DNA of 64,000 nucleotides. It comes from Flavobacterium sp. (lineage in GTDB: Bacteria > Bacteroidota > Bacteroidia > Flavobacteriales > Flavobacteriaceae). A program made the translations under genes and the position numbers. Below the pieces are notes generated by a model. That model saw only the letters and a list, made by a program, of their open reading frames with translations. It was not told where the DNA came from and did no database searches. Every line of letters begins with the position of its first letter. Position 1 is the stretch's first letter. Below, piece by piece: positions 1 through 9,233 of this stretch. The stretch covers positions 62,001 to 126,000 of the forward strand of contig NZ_JAQSDH010000044.1 of assembly GCF_029945805.1 (NCBI RefSeq), in the 5' to 3' direction.

Positions 1-2325
1 ATTATAGCTAAAAAAATGAACGATGAATTCGTTTCTATTGAGCATTTAATCTTAGCCATCTTCAAATCAAAAAGTAAGGTTGCCCAAATTTTAAAAGATC
101 AAGGCGCTACCGAAAAAGCCTTACAAGCAGCCATCGACGAAATACGAAAAGGCGAAAGAGTAACATCCGCTTCTGCTGAAGAAACGTACAATGCCTTAAA
201 TAAATACGCTAAAAACCTTAACGAATTAGCCAAAGAAGGCAAACTCGATCCTGTTATCGGACGTGATGAAGAAATTCGTAGAGTTTTGCAAATTCTAACG
301 CGCCGTACCAAAAACAATCCGATGCTTGTGGGCGAACCTGGTGTGGGTAAAACAGCCATTGCCGAAGGATTAGCACACCGAATAGTAGACGGTGACGTTC
401 CTGATAATCTAAAAGATAAAGTGATTTTCTCTCTAGATATGGGTTCACTGATTGCGGGTGCCAAATACAAAGGAGAATTTGAAGAGCGATTGAAAGCCGT
501 AGTTAAAGAAGTAACATCTTCCGATGGAGATATCGTACTTTTTATTGATGAAATCCATACCCTTGTTGGTGCTGGCGGCGGTGAAGGTGCTATGGATGCT
601 GCAAATATTTTGAAACCGGCTTTGGCTCGAGGCGAATTGCGAGCTATTGGTGCAACAACTCTTGATGAATACCAAAAATATTTCGAGAAAGACAAAGCAC
701 TGGAACGTCGTTTTCAAAAGATTATGATAGATGAACCCGATACCGAAAGTGCGATTTCCATCTTGCGTGGTATCAAAGAAAAATACGAAACACATCATAA
801 AGTTCAAATCAAAGATGACGCTATTATTGCGGCTGTCGAATTATCACAACGCTATATTACCAATCGTTTTCTTCCCGATAAAGCCATTGACTTAATTGAC
901 GAAGCAGCTTCTAAACTCCGAATGGAAATCAATTCCAAACCCGAAGAATTAGATGTTCTCGATCGAAAAATTATGCAACTTGAAATTGAAATTGAAGCCA
1001 TCAAACGCGAGAATGACGAAAGCAAAGTGAAAATTTTGAGTATGGATTTGGCAAATCTCAAAGAAGAGCGAAACGAAATCTTTACCAAATGGAAATCAGA
1101 GAAAGATGTGGTTGATAACATCCAAGCTGTCAAACAAGAAATTGAAGATTTTAAATACGAAGCGGAACGTGCCGAACGCGATGGCGATTACGGAAAAGTT
1201 GCCGAAATCCGTTACGGAAAAATTAAAGAAGCGCAGGAACGTTTAGACCAATTGCAAATCGAATTACAAGAAAATCAAGCCGAATCTTCTCTTATTAAAG
1301 AAGAAGTAACGCGAGAAGATATTGCGGAAGTTGTAGCAAAATGGACTGGAGTTCCCGTGATGAAAATGCTGCAAGGGGAAAGAGAAAAATTATTGAACCT
1401 AGAAGGAGAATTACACAACAGAGTTGTCGGTCAAGAAGAAGCCATTGAAGCCATTAGCGATGCAGTTCGTAGAAGCCGTGCGGGTTTACAAGATATGAAA
1501 AAACCTATCGGAACCTTCTTATTCCTCGGAACGACTGGTGTTGGTAAAACCGAATTAGCCAAAGCGCTAGCCGAATACTTGTTCGATGATGAAAATGCAC
1601 TAACGCGTATCGATATGAGTGAATATCAGGAAAGACACAGCGTCAGCCGACTAGTGGGCGCGCCTCCGGGATATGTGGGCTATGACGAAGGCGGCCAATT
1701 AACGGAAGCCGTTCGTAGAAAACCGTATTCCGTAATCCTTTTAGACGAGATTGAAAAAGCGCATCCCGACACCTTCAATATTTTATTACAAGTATTAGAT
1801 GAAGGACGATTGACGGACAACAAAGGGCGCTTAGCCGATTTCAAAAACACGATTATCATCATGACATCCAACATGGGAAGCTCCATTATACAAGAGAAAT
1901 TTGATAATCTTAAAGGCAGTGTGGATGCCGCAATAGAAAGTGCAAAAGTGGAAGTTCTCAACTTGCTGAAACAAACCGTTCGCCCCGAATTCATCAACCG
2001 TATCGACGAAATCGTACTTTTCACACCCTTATCCAATGCTGATATTACCAAAATTGTCGGGTTGCAATTGAAAAGCGTTGTCAAAATGCTAGCGAAGCAA
2101 AACATCACACTAGATGCCACCCCGGAAGCCATAAATTATTTGGCCCAAAAAGGATATGACCCGCAATTTGGCGCGCGTCCGGTAAAAAGAGTAATTCAGA
2201 GAGAGGTTTTAAACCAGCTTTCAAAAGAGATTTTGGCAAATAAAATCACAACTGACAGCATCATATTGCTCGATAGTTTCGATGGCCAATTGGTCTTCAG
2301 AAACCAAAGTGAACTAGTAAAATAA
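1..2325 (+). CDS. clpB: ATP-dependent chaperone ClpB, 5' end cut by window edge
   Basis: Hexameric AAA+ disaggregase that works with the DnaK system to pull proteins out of aggregates in the cytoplasm. The frame is already open at base 1, so the true start lies upstream; roughly 95 residues of the usual ~865 are missing (most of the N-terminal substrate domain). Numbered from the Met at base 16: first nucleotide domain with Walker A GEPGVGKT at 106-113, pore loop YKGE at 151 and Walker B IVLFIDEIH at 173-181; a charged coiled-coil middle domain at about 300-440; second domain with Walker A GTTGVGKT at 505-512 and ILLDEIEKAH near 575. The middle domain separates ClpB from ClpA and ClpC. A strong terminator follows. 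Confidence 0.97.
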   Translation: MIAKKMNDEFVSIEHLILAIFKSKSKVAQILKDQGATEKALQAAIDEIRKGERVTSASAEETYNALNKYAKNLNELAKEGKLDPVIGRDEEIRRVLQILTRRTKNNPMLVGEPGVGKTAIAEGLAHRIVDGDVPDNLKDKVIFSLDMGSLIAGAKYKGEFEERLKAVVKEVTSSDGDIVLFIDEIHTLVGAGGGEGAMDAANILKPALARGELRAIGATTLDEYQKYFEKDKALERRFQKIMIDEPDTESAISILRGIKEKYETHHKVQIKDDAIIAAVELSQRYITNRFLPDKAIDLIDEAASKLRMEINSKPEELDVLDRKIMQLEIEIEAIKRENDESKVKILSMDLANLKEERNEIFTKWKSEKDVVDNIQAVKQEIEDFKYEAERAERDGDYGKVAEIRYGKIKEAQERLDQLQIELQENQAESSLIKEEVTREDIAEVVAKWTGVPVMKMLQGEREKLLNLEGELHNRVVGQEEAIEAISDAVRRSRAGLQDMKKPIGTFLFLGTTGVGKTELAKALAEYLFDDENALTRIDMSEYQERHSVSRLVGAPPGYVGYDEGGQLTEAVRRKPYSVILLDEIEKAHPDTFNILLQVLDEGRLTDNKGRLADFKNTIIIMTSNMGSSIIQEKFDNLKGSVDAAIESAKVEVLNLLKQTVRPEFINRIDEIVLFTPLSNADITKIVGLQLKSVVKMLAKQNITLDATPEAINYLAQKGYDPQFGARPVKRVIQREVLNQLSKEILANKITTDSIILLDSFDGQLVFRNQSELVK

Positions 2326-2343
2326 TAGTTTTAGTTTATTTTT

Positions 2344-2389
2344 CCCAAGCCCTGATCGTGTGAAAATGCGTTCAGGGCTTGGGCTTTTT
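2344..2389 (+). terminator. Rho-independent terminator after clpB
   Basis: Twelve-base perfect inverted repeat CCCAAGCCCTGA (2344-2355) and TCAGGGCTTGGG (2372-2383), followed by CTTTTTTA. It sits 19 bases after the clpB stop. Confidence 0.9.
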
Positions 2390-2485
2390 AGGAGCACAAC
2401 GATTTCATTATTCAGGACCTTCACTCCCGCTGTTCACTATATCTTTTTCTAAAAAAGAAAAAGGATGCCGTTTCCATCAGGGCTA
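2390..2485. repeat. Dispersed structured intergenic element, copy A
   Basis: Starts AGGAGC and ends CCATCAGGGCTA, with a central hairpin formed by ATCTTTTTCT and AGAAAAAGGAT. A second copy with the same start, central hairpin and end lies at 52111-52196. I recall elements of this layout (AGGAGC, CCCGCT, hairpin, GGATGCCG, GGGCTA) as frequent between flavobacterial genes; no function is known to me. Confidence 0.6.
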
Positions 2486-2595
2486 AAGAGAACATGTATC
2501 GTAATCAACAAACCCAATGCTTCTCCCTTCTCCTTCTCCCATATTTCTTCTTTCATCATTCTGCTTTCTTCTGGCTTTCTGCTTTCTTCTTTCTA

Positions 2596-2630
2596 TTTTC
2601 TGTTTTCTGTTTTCTGTTTTCTGTTTTCTG
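2596..2630. repeat. 7-bp microsatellite (TTTTCTG x5)
   Basis: Five perfect tandem copies of TTTTCTG, preceded from about 2520 by related pyrimidine-rich TTCT/TTTCTG sequence. It lies 45 bases upstream of the next gene, in the clpB-2675 gap. The gap (2326-2674) otherwise holds only the terminator and the dispersed element. Confidence 0.9.
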
Positions 2631-2674
2631 TTTCTAAATAAAATTCATATTTTGGTCTCCTAAATTTAATACTT

Positions 2675-3199
2675 ATGAAACTATTAGGAATTGGCTCCCG
2701 AATAAACCACGCCGAATACGGTAAAGGCGTTGTAACAAACGTATCGTCCAAAGATTATTGGGTAACTTTTATTGATGGCGGCCTAGAGACTATCTCAATC
2801 GACAGCGAATTCGAAGTAATCGAAGCCGCAGAAAACGAAGTCGATACAATAAGCTTTTTTGATGTGGAGAAAAGCCTACTTTCTATCCTAAAAAAATGGA
2901 ATGGTCTTGGTGAACCTGTTGCTATTGGTGACAAATGGAAAGGCGGCAACATGCGATTAGAGCCAGGACAAGCTGGTTTGGCGCACAAAGACATTCCTAT
3001 TGATACGTTCTTCCATAAAATCGTTATGCTTCGCGATAGATTACGTGTAATGGAACAAAAAATAAATGCCAGCAATCTTGAAGAAATTGAAAAGATAGAA
3101 TTGCAACAATACATCACTCGTATTTATGGTAGTTTGACCACCTTCAATGTACTTTTCAAATTGCAAAGTGATCACTTTGTTGGCGAAAAGACCAAATAA
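2675..3199 (+). CDS. Conserved hypothetical protein with N-terminal KOW/CarD-like fold motif
   Basis: 174 residues, no signal peptide or membrane segment, so cytoplasmic. The first ~45 residues (SRINHAEYGKGVVTNV followed by a short beta-rich stretch) resemble the small SH3/Tudor-like module found at the ends of UvrD-type helicases and CarD proteins, which bind RNA polymerase or nucleic acid. The rest (about 55-170) is alpha-helical and has no signature I recognise. It is a single gene preceded by a TATTTTGG stretch near 2649 that could serve as a -7 box. I cannot name a function. Confidence 0.8.
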   Translation: MKLLGIGSRINHAEYGKGVVTNVSSKDYWVTFIDGGLETISIDSEFEVIEAAENEVDTISFFDVEKSLLSILKKWNGLGEPVAIGDKWKGGNMRLEPGQAGLAHKDIPIDTFFHKIVMLRDRLRVMEQKINASNLEEIEKIELQQYITRIYGSLTTFNVLFKLQSDHFVGEKTK

Positions 3200-3369
3200 A
3201 GTATTTTGCCTGTCATGTACTCTTTTTTAAAGGATTTTACTCTGTGAATCTGTGGTCGAGAAATTACAACACTTAGTTCGATTTTTTAATTCTGGAACTT
3301 TAAACTTTCTTTAAGAGATGGCGCTTTTAAATTTTGTACTTTTATGCTCACTACAAAATAAACAATACC

Positions 3370-3903
3370 ATGAAAAAAATACTACTTGGAATGGCTGCAC
3401 TTGGATTATTTATCTACAGTTGCAAAAGTTCTACATCAAGCACTACAGATGATTCCAAAAAAGTTGGAATCCGTTTCGAAGCCAAAAGCGGAAGCAAAGT
3501 TGAAGGAACCGCCGTTTTCATTGAAAAAAATGGAGTCGTAAGTTTAGAAGCTAAATTAACCGGACTAAAACCCGGTGTTCATGCCATCCACATTCACGAA
3601 AAAGCAGATTGCTCGTCTGCAGATGCGTCTTCTGCTGGCGGACACTGGAATCCAACCTTCAAAAAACATGGGAAATGGGGCGAAACCGAATGTCATAAAG
3701 GCGATATCGGGAATTTCACAGCCAATGTTAATGGAGAAGCAACTGTACTTTTCAAAACAGATGAATGGTGCATTGGATGCGGCGATCAAACAAAAGATAT
3801 CTTAGGAAAGGGCTTAATCGTTCACGAAAAACCAGATGATTACGTAACCCAACCTACCGGAGACGCTGGTCCAAGAGTTGCTTGTACAGCGATTATTAAA
3901 TAA
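3370..3903 (+). CDS. sodC: Cu/Zn superoxide dismutase, lipoprotein
   Basis: Converts superoxide to oxygen and hydrogen peroxide outside the cytoplasm. The start is the ATG at 3370, which gives a lipoprotein signal with lipobox ending at C18 (IYSC); an upstream in-frame TTG at 3334 would bury the signal. Copper ligands H74, H76, H92 and H152, and zinc ligands H92, H100, H109 and D112, keep the canonical spacing. The disulfide pair is likely C81-C172. An extra Cys pair (C134, C137) lies in a loop before the last strand. 177 residues, normal length. It is monocistronic, with its own terminator. Confidence 0.95.
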   Translation: MKKILLGMAALGLFIYSCKSSTSSTTDDSKKVGIRFEAKSGSKVEGTAVFIEKNGVVSLEAKLTGLKPGVHAIHIHEKADCSSADASSAGGHWNPTFKKHGKWGETECHKGDIGNFTANVNGEATVLFKTDEWCIGCGDQTKDILGKGLIVHEKPDDYVTQPTGDAGPRVACTAIIK

Positions 3904-3915
3904 TTCAGTCTTACA

Positions 3916-3950
3916 AAAAGAACTTTCACAAACAGAAAGTTCTTTTTTTT
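3916..3950 (+). terminator. Terminator after sodC
   Basis: AAAGAACTTTC and GAAAGTTCTTT form an 11-bp stem with a 7-base loop, followed by an uninterrupted T run. Confidence 0.92.
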
Positions 3951-4077
3951 TATACAAACAACTATTCGTTAAAAGCAAACACTAGGAATTCTGCACAAAT
4001 TGAAATCATAAAATAGTATGACCAAAAATTAAAATTCAGATAACATTGATTTTGCTATTTTAGTTATAAAAATGGTT

Positions 4078-4085
4078 TAGTTTTG
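4078..4085 (+). promoter_or_regulatory. -7 promoter box TAGTTTTG
   Basis: Exact match to the Bacteroidota -7 consensus TAnnTTTG, 19 bases before the next start codon, implying a very short leader. The nearest upstream TTTG (4051) is spaced slightly too far to be a convincing -33 box. Confidence 0.55.
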
Positions 4086-4104
4086 TACTTTATTCGTATT
4101 TCAA

Positions 4105-5313
4105 ATGATTAACCCTTCAGCACTAGGTTGGATTGACAAGTTTTTTAACGAGCAAAAGACTTCACAGCAGCGTATTGAACTGACTGAAGAAGAATTTTAT
4201 CTAAAAACACGCAGCACAGGTTTTATTTTTGGGCATATTATCAACTTTGATACGGACAAACCAATTCCGATTTTCGATACCCTTCCCCAAGAAATATCAA
4301 AAATAGGAATGCTCAATACATTGTATAAAATGTACTGTTTGACCAGAAAGGATAGTGACCAAAACCGTTTTATTTCTGAAGCTATTTCTTTTTACAACGT
4401 ACTGACCCCAAAAGGTTTTAATCCATTAAAAAAAATACTCCCTACAAATTCTGATGCTGTAAAACTGGAAAAAATCATTCATGATCGCGTACAAACTAAT
4501 GAAGATTTATTTAGCAAAAACTTTTCGCACGTAATTACTAACGCACTACTTTTTGTTGATGTTTTGGCTTTCAAAAAGTACTTGGAAAAAGGTTCGCTGC
4601 CCGAAAAATACTCAAACCGTATTGAAGACATCGTTGTCAGCATTGTTTCGCTTTCGCTGAAATCTAAAACAGGCATTTCTATTCATGATGATTTATTGCA
4701 AAAGTTATTCGAATCGTCTGTTCGCTACAATAGATTTTCTGATAAAAACATCCAAACAATTGAGGATTTATATTTAAGTTATTTGAGTACTGATTTGGAG
4801 AAATTTTACATGATTGATTTGGCAGGAATCAGTTTATGGAGCGATGAAAAAGTAGAAAATGAAGAGCGCTATTTCTTATTCAAACTTGGAAATAAATTGA
4901 ATATTCCTGAAAGTTTTACTCTTGAAAGCATCCACTTTATTAATAATTTTATCGTAAATTATAAAAAAGAAATTCCGTATTTCAACAATTCCAATCCGGT
5001 AAAAAACTTCTACGATCACACCACAGAAAATGTTGTGGTTTTGATTAATCGAAACAAAAAAAGATTGGTTAAAGAAGTATCGCAAAGCAAAGAATTGATG
5101 TATCTTCTAGCAAAATCAACACATAAGGATTTAGATAAAGAGGAAAAGAAAAAAATAAAATCACAACTGCTAGACATTTGCAAAACGGTTCCGTCGCTTA
5201 CTATTTTTCTTTTGCCTGGTGGAAGTCTATTATTGCCAATCTTGATAAAATTCATTCCACAGTTATTACCATCCGCTTTTAATGAGAACGAAGAACGAGA
5301 CTTGGGCTTATAA
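4105..5313 (+). CDS. LETM1-related protein
   Basis: 402 residues. The C-terminal part (about 340-390: KKKIKSQLLDICKTVPSLTI, then a Leu/Pro/Ile-rich stretch ending in LLPSAF) matches the ribosome-binding/LETM1-like region: short basic helix, hydrophobic Gly-Gly turn, Leu/Pro helix. In bacteria such proteins are annotated as LETM1-related and have been linked to biofilm phenotypes, but the molecular role is unclear. The N-terminal 330 residues are helical with no recognisable domain. No signal peptide; the hydrophobic C-terminal segment might touch the membrane. It is alone on the plus strand and converges with the carbonic anhydrase operon over a shared terminator. Confidence 0.75.
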   Translation: MINPSALGWIDKFFNEQKTSQQRIELTEEEFYLKTRSTGFIFGHIINFDTDKPIPIFDTLPQEISKIGMLNTLYKMYCLTRKDSDQNRFISEAISFYNVLTPKGFNPLKKILPTNSDAVKLEKIIHDRVQTNEDLFSKNFSHVITNALLFVDVLAFKKYLEKGSLPEKYSNRIEDIVVSIVSLSLKSKTGISIHDDLLQKLFESSVRYNRFSDKNIQTIEDLYLSYLSTDLEKFYMIDLAGISLWSDEKVENEERYFLFKLGNKLNIPESFTLESIHFINNFIVNYKKEIPYFNNSNPVKNFYDHTTENVVVLINRNKKRLVKEVSQSKELMYLLAKSTHKDLDKEEKKKIKSQLLDICKTVPSLTIFLLPGGSLLLPILIKFIPQLLPSAFNENEERDLGL

Positions 5314-5317
5314 AAAA

Positions 5318-5343
5318 AAAAATCGCTCGAAAGCGATTTTTTT
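5318..5343. terminator. Bidirectional terminator
   Basis: AAAATCGCT / AGCGATTTT with a 4-base loop, flanked by A and T runs on both sides, between two convergent genes (5313 plus, 5347 minus). Confidence 0.88.
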
Positions 5344-5346
5344 GGT

Positions 5347-5982
5347 TTAGAATTTTAATTGGTAGACTTCATCCAAATCTTTATTAGAACTTATATTTAC
5401 TTTTAGATCGGTTACATAGCCTGAATTTAGACCGTAAACCCATCCGTGCAAAGTTAAATCCTGACCATTTCTCCATGCTCCTTGAACAATAGATGTTTTT
5501 GCTAAATCGAAAACCTGTTCTTTAGCATTTAATTCGACAAAAGCATTAAAACGGTCATCTTCATTTATAATGGAATCTAGATAAGTATTGTGCAAACGAT
5601 AAACATCTTTTATATGACGAATCCAGTTGTCTATTATACCTATAGAATCATTTCCCATCGCAGCTTTTATTCCACCACAACCATAATGTCCGCATACAAT
5701 AACGTGTTTAACTTTCAATACATTTACTGCATAATCCAAAACACTTAACATATTCATGTCAGAATGAACAACCATATTGGCAATATTTCTGTGTACAAAA
5801 ACTTCTCCTGGTTTCGCACCAATAATTTCATTCGCTGGAACACGACTGTCAGAACAACCAATCCATAATAATGGTGGGGTTTGTCCTTTGGCTAAATCTT
5901 TGAAATAATTTGGGTCTTTTTCTAACGTTTTTTCAACCCATTCTTTATTGTTGTCTAATATTTTTTTATAAAAATCGCTCAT
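5347..5982 (-). CDS. Beta-class carbonic anhydrase
   Basis: Interconverts CO2 and bicarbonate in the cytoplasm using one zinc per subunit. Zinc ligands are C43 (in CSDSR), H99 and C102 (CGHYGCGG), with the D45-R47 dyad of the active site intact. 211 residues, usual length. It is the last gene of a minus-strand operon after the SulP transporter (68-bp gap) and a small exported protein, which points to a role in bicarbonate handling rather than cyanate metabolism. Confidence 0.95.
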   Translation of the reverse strand: MSDFYKKILDNNKEWVEKTLEKDPNYFKDLAKGQTPPLLWIGCSDSRVPANEIIGAKPGEVFVHRNIANMVVHSDMNMLSVLDYAVNVLKVKHVIVCGHYGCGGIKAAMGNDSIGIIDNWIRHIKDVYRLHNTYLDSIINEDDRFNAFVELNAKEQVFDLAKTSIVQGAWRNGQDLTLHGWVYGLNSGYVTDLKVNISSNKDLDEVYQLKF

Positions 5983-6050
5983 TGTGTATTTATGTTTTAA
6001 TTATAAAACAGATATAAAAGTAGTAATTACAATTTAGGTTTATTAATTTT

Positions 6051-7706
6051 TTAGCTATTAAAATCTTCCGATTGGATTTCTTTTTTCACCGTTTTTCTTT
6101 TCATTGCATCATAGTAATGCTCCACAGTAACTTTATTGGTAGTTTCTAAAGTGTTTTCAAGACGATATGCTTTTTTAAATCCTTTGAGTTTCACTTTAAT
6201 ATTTTCATCTGAAGCACGAGTAGCTTTAAATTCTTTTATTAAATCTAGAATATCATGAGCAATATAAACCGTATCATGGGCATTAATAATAACTTTAGAA
6301 TTCTGTGGAATTTCACTTAATGTTGTTTTAATAGCTGCTTTATTTAAAAAAGAAACTTCTTGTGCCAAATCAATGTGAATGACATCACCATCAACATATT
6401 CTTCTTTTCTAAAATTGTAAGCGCGTTTCAGGTTTCCTTTTAGCACAAAAATAATACTGATCACAATTCCCAATGCTACGCCTTTCAATAAATCAGTGAA
6501 GACAACTCCAATGAAAGTGGCGATAAATGGAACAAATTGGTATTTCCCTTTTTGCCAAAAATGTTTGATTATTTTTGGATTAGCCAATTTGTATCCAACC
6601 AATAATAAAATGGCCGCCAATGTTGCTAAAGGAATTTTATTTAAAATTGTTGGAATTGCTAATACACTTCCTAAAAGTAATACGCCGTGAATAATAGCAG
6701 ACATCTTTGATTTTGCTCCTGCGTTATTATTTGCCGAAGTTCTCACAACAACAGAGGTCATTGGTAAACCACCCAACATTGAACTGATGATGTTTCCAAT
6801 TCCTTGTGCTTTCAATTCTACATTAGTGTTTGTATACCTTTTTTGCTCATCCATTCTATCTGCAGCTTCGATACATAAAAGTGTTTCTATAGAAGCTACC
6901 ACAGCAATGGTGATTCCAACAATCCAAACTTTACTATTACTTATTGCAGAAAAATCGGGAATCATAAAAATATTAGTGAATTCTTCAAAAGATGTGGGAA
7001 CCGGTAAAGCAACTAAATGAGCGCTACTAATAGCTAAACTGCTTCCTGTTTGGATAAAAATCTCGTTGAGAACGATTCCAACAACAACGGCAATCAAGGC
7101 CGCTGGAACCAATTTTAATTTTTTTAGGAATTCAAATTTTGTCCAACTTATTAAAATTGCTAGTGAAACTAAGGTAATGATAATCGAGCCTATTTGAATG
7201 TGATTAATTATCTCAAATAACTCCGAAAAAGTATTTTCTCCATCGGGCTGAGAAAACCCTAAATCGCCTTCGTAGTCCGGATCATAACCAAAAGCATGTG
7301 GGATTTGTTTCAGGAAGATAATAACTCCAATACCAGCAAGCATTCCCTCAATAACATTTGTTGGAAAATAATTAGAAATACTTCCCGCTTTTATAAACCC
7401 TAAAACCAATTGAATTACACCAGCAATCAAACCGGCCAATAAAAAGGCATTGAAAGTTCCTAAATCACTGATTGCTGTTAAAACTATGGCTGTCAAACCC
7501 GCAGCTGGTCCAGAAACACTAAGATGGGATTGGCTCAAATATCCTACTACAAGCCCACCCACAACACCTGAAATAATTCCGGCAAATAAAGGAGCTCCGG
7601 ATGCCAAAGCAATTCCAAGACATAAAGGAAGTGCTACTAAGAAAACTACTAAACCTGAAGCAAAATCTGACTTTAGGTTAGCAAAAAGATTGACTTTTTT
7701 TGTCAT
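6051..7706 (-). CDS. SulP-family anion (probably bicarbonate) transporter
   Basis: Inner-membrane anion transporter, about 550 residues from the chosen ATG at 7706 (MTKKVNLFANL); a possible ATG 33 bases upstream adds 11 residues of non-conserved sequence. The first ~425 residues contain the transmembrane core (early helix ALPLCLGIALASG, then SGPAAGLTAIV). The rest is a cytoplasmic STAS domain (about 440-540). SulP proteins carry sulfate, bicarbonate or other anions. The adjacent carbonic anhydrase argues for bicarbonate, as in BicA-type systems, but the substrate is an inference. Confidence 0.92.
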   Translation of the reverse strand: MTKKVNLFANLKSDFASGLVVFLVALPLCLGIALASGAPLFAGIISGVVGGLVVGYLSQSHLSVSGPAAGLTAIVLTAISDLGTFNAFLLAGLIAGVIQLVLGFIKAGSISNYFPTNVIEGMLAGIGVIIFLKQIPHAFGYDPDYEGDLGFSQPDGENTFSELFEIINHIQIGSIIITLVSLAILISWTKFEFLKKLKLVPAALIAVVVGIVLNEIFIQTGSSLAISSAHLVALPVPTSFEEFTNIFMIPDFSAISNSKVWIVGITIAVVASIETLLCIEAADRMDEQKRYTNTNVELKAQGIGNIISSMLGGLPMTSVVVRTSANNNAGAKSKMSAIIHGVLLLGSVLAIPTILNKIPLATLAAILLLVGYKLANPKIIKHFWQKGKYQFVPFIATFIGVVFTDLLKGVALGIVISIIFVLKGNLKRAYNFRKEEYVDGDVIHIDLAQEVSFLNKAAIKTTLSEIPQNSKVIINAHDTVYIAHDILDLIKEFKATRASDENIKVKLKGFKKAYRLENTLETTNKVTVEHYYDAMKRKTVKKEIQSEDFNS

Positions 7707-7778
7707 GTTCTGAAAATTTAATACAAAAAGATTAAACACTCACAGCTGTGTAAGTATTAAAAAAAATGGAGAATTGTA

Positions 7779-8066
7779 TTAAATAAATTTGGGTGGAGGT
7801 GAAAATATTTTTTCTAAAACTTTATCGTGTTTGGATAATTTTTCAGAAATAATTCCATTTTTTGTAGCACCAATAAAAGCGAATGATTCTTCATTATGAG
7901 AAAACTTGAATTGAGCTTTTACTTCTTTAAAATGCTTAGTAATCTCTTCCTCAGCAAAATTGTAAAATACAGAAACATCAGTATTCTTTTCAATCATTGT
8001 GACTATTGTTGGCACCGAAAGAAAGGAGATAAATATAAATAATACTAATTGAACTGCAATTTTCAT
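7779..8066 (-). CDS. Small exported protein ahead of SulP and carbonic anhydrase
   Basis: 95 residues with an N-terminal hydrophobic segment (2-25) that could be a signal peptide or an anchor, then a charged helical domain containing FYNFAEEE and KEVKAQF. No family signature I can name. It is the first gene of the transcript leading into the transporter (72 bases between the genes) and is divergent from oxyR. The conserved-looking composition and operon position make it a real gene; its function is unknown. Confidence 0.72.
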   Translation of the reverse strand: MKIAVQLVLFIFISFLSVPTIVTMIEKNTDVSVFYNFAEEEITKHFKEVKAQFKFSHNEESFAFIGATKNGIISEKLSKHDKVLEKIFSPPPKFI

Positions 8067-8225
8067 GATGTAAAAATAGAAAATCTTCAGACTTTTAAAT
8101 AATTTTACACAAATTTTAACATTATAGATTTACATTAAATCCTTAAAAACTGTACGTTGTAAAGATTTCTATATAGTATTTATAAAATAAAATATTAAAT
8201 CATCATAAGATATTCTTATAGTTTT

Positions 8226-8233
8226 TATATTTG
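8226..8233 (+). promoter_or_regulatory. -7 promoter box TATATTTG of oxyR
   Basis: Perfect TAnnTTTG 20 bases before the oxyR ATG, implying a leader of roughly 12-15 bases. It lies in the 186-bp divergent region shared with the SulP operon. Confidence 0.65.
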
Positions 8234-8252
8234 TATCAGAAATTACTATACC

Positions 8253-9197
8253 ATGACCATTACACAATTAAAATATGTCTTAGCTGTTGCGGAACATAAG
8301 AATTTTACGCTGGCTGCCGAAAAATGTTTTGTTACGCAACCCACATTGAGCATGCAAATCCAAAAGATAGAAGAAGAACTAGGAATTCAGATTTTTGACC
8401 GAACAAAAAAGCCAATACAACTAACAGAAATTGGACAAAAAATTGTAAATCAATCCAAGAATATAGTTAATGAAGCTGATAGAATTCAAGATATTGTTGA
8501 CCAACAAAAAGGATTTATTGGCGGTGAATTCCGACTGGGAATCATTCCAACCATTATGCCAACATTGTTGCCTATGTTTCTAAACAATTTTATCAAAAAA
8601 TATCCAAAAGTAAAATTGATCATTGAAGAATTAAACACTGACGAGATTATTAAGCGTTTGAATAATGGCCATTTAGACGCGGCGATTTCGGCTACGCCAT
8701 TACAAGAAGAAAAAATAAAAGAAGTTGTGTTATACTACGAACCTTTTGTAGCGTACATCCCAGAAGGACACAGTTCTTTTCAAAAACAAGAAATCGAAAT
8801 TAACGATTTAAATTTGGATGAAATATTACTGCTGCAGGACGGACATTGTTTCAGGGATGGTATTTTGAATTTGTGTAAAAATACAGATATCAATGAAAAA
8901 GCACATTTTCAAATAGAAAGCGGCAGTTTTGAAACACTAATAAAACTAGCAGACGAAGGTTTAGGAACTACACTTCTTCCCTATTTGCATACTTTGGATT
9001 TAAAAGAAAAAGACAAACTAAAATTACGCCATTTTAAGGAACCAAAGCCGGCACGAGAAGTTAGCTTAGTTTTTCCGAAAAACGAATTAAAAATACATAT
9101 TATTGATGCGTTACGTACTACAATTGCTGGAGTCGTGAAAGGTGCAATCGTGTTTCAGAATGTAGAAATTATAAGTCCATTACCACAAAAAAAATAA
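8253..9197 (+). CDS. oxyR: Peroxide-sensing LysR-type regulator OxyR
   Basis: LysR-type transcription factor, 314 residues: N-terminal winged helix (1-60, AAEKCFVTQPTLSMQI recognition helix) and a C-terminal sensor domain. The redox cysteines fall at C199 (GHCFRD) and C208, the same numbers and 9-residue spacing as the disulfide switch of E. coli OxyR. Other LysR proteins lack this pair. It is divergent from the SulP/carbonic anhydrase operon, so that operon may be a target, though OxyR usually controls katA, ahp and dps. A bidirectional terminator follows. Confidence 0.93.
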   Translation: MTITQLKYVLAVAEHKNFTLAAEKCFVTQPTLSMQIQKIEEELGIQIFDRTKKPIQLTEIGQKIVNQSKNIVNEADRIQDIVDQQKGFIGGEFRLGIIPTIMPTLLPMFLNNFIKKYPKVKLIIEELNTDEIIKRLNNGHLDAAISATPLQEEKIKEVVLYYEPFVAYIPEGHSSFQKQEIEINDLNLDEILLLQDGHCFRDGILNLCKNTDINEKAHFQIESGSFETLIKLADEGLGTTLLPYLHTLDLKEKDKLKLRHFKEPKPAREVSLVFPKNELKIHIIDALRTTIAGVVKGAIVFQNVEIISPLPQKK

Positions 9198-9230
9198 GGA
9201 GCTTTTTGCACAAAACTCCTTATTTAATTT
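9192..9230. terminator. Bidirectional terminator between oxyR and small gene A
   Basis: AAATAAGGAG (9192-9201) pairs perfectly with CTCCTTATTT (9216-9225). The stop of oxyR lies inside the left arm and the minus-strand gene ends at 9234. Confidence 0.85.
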
Positions 9231-9233
9231 CTG

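Noticed and set aside
99..2132. Several long antisense frames opposite clpB
   Set aside because: Their translations are low-complexity shadows (Ser/Arg/Phe-rich) of a strongly conserved coding strand.
3334..3369. Upstream TTG start for sodC
   Set aside because: It would put a hydrophilic stretch before the lipoprotein signal peptide.
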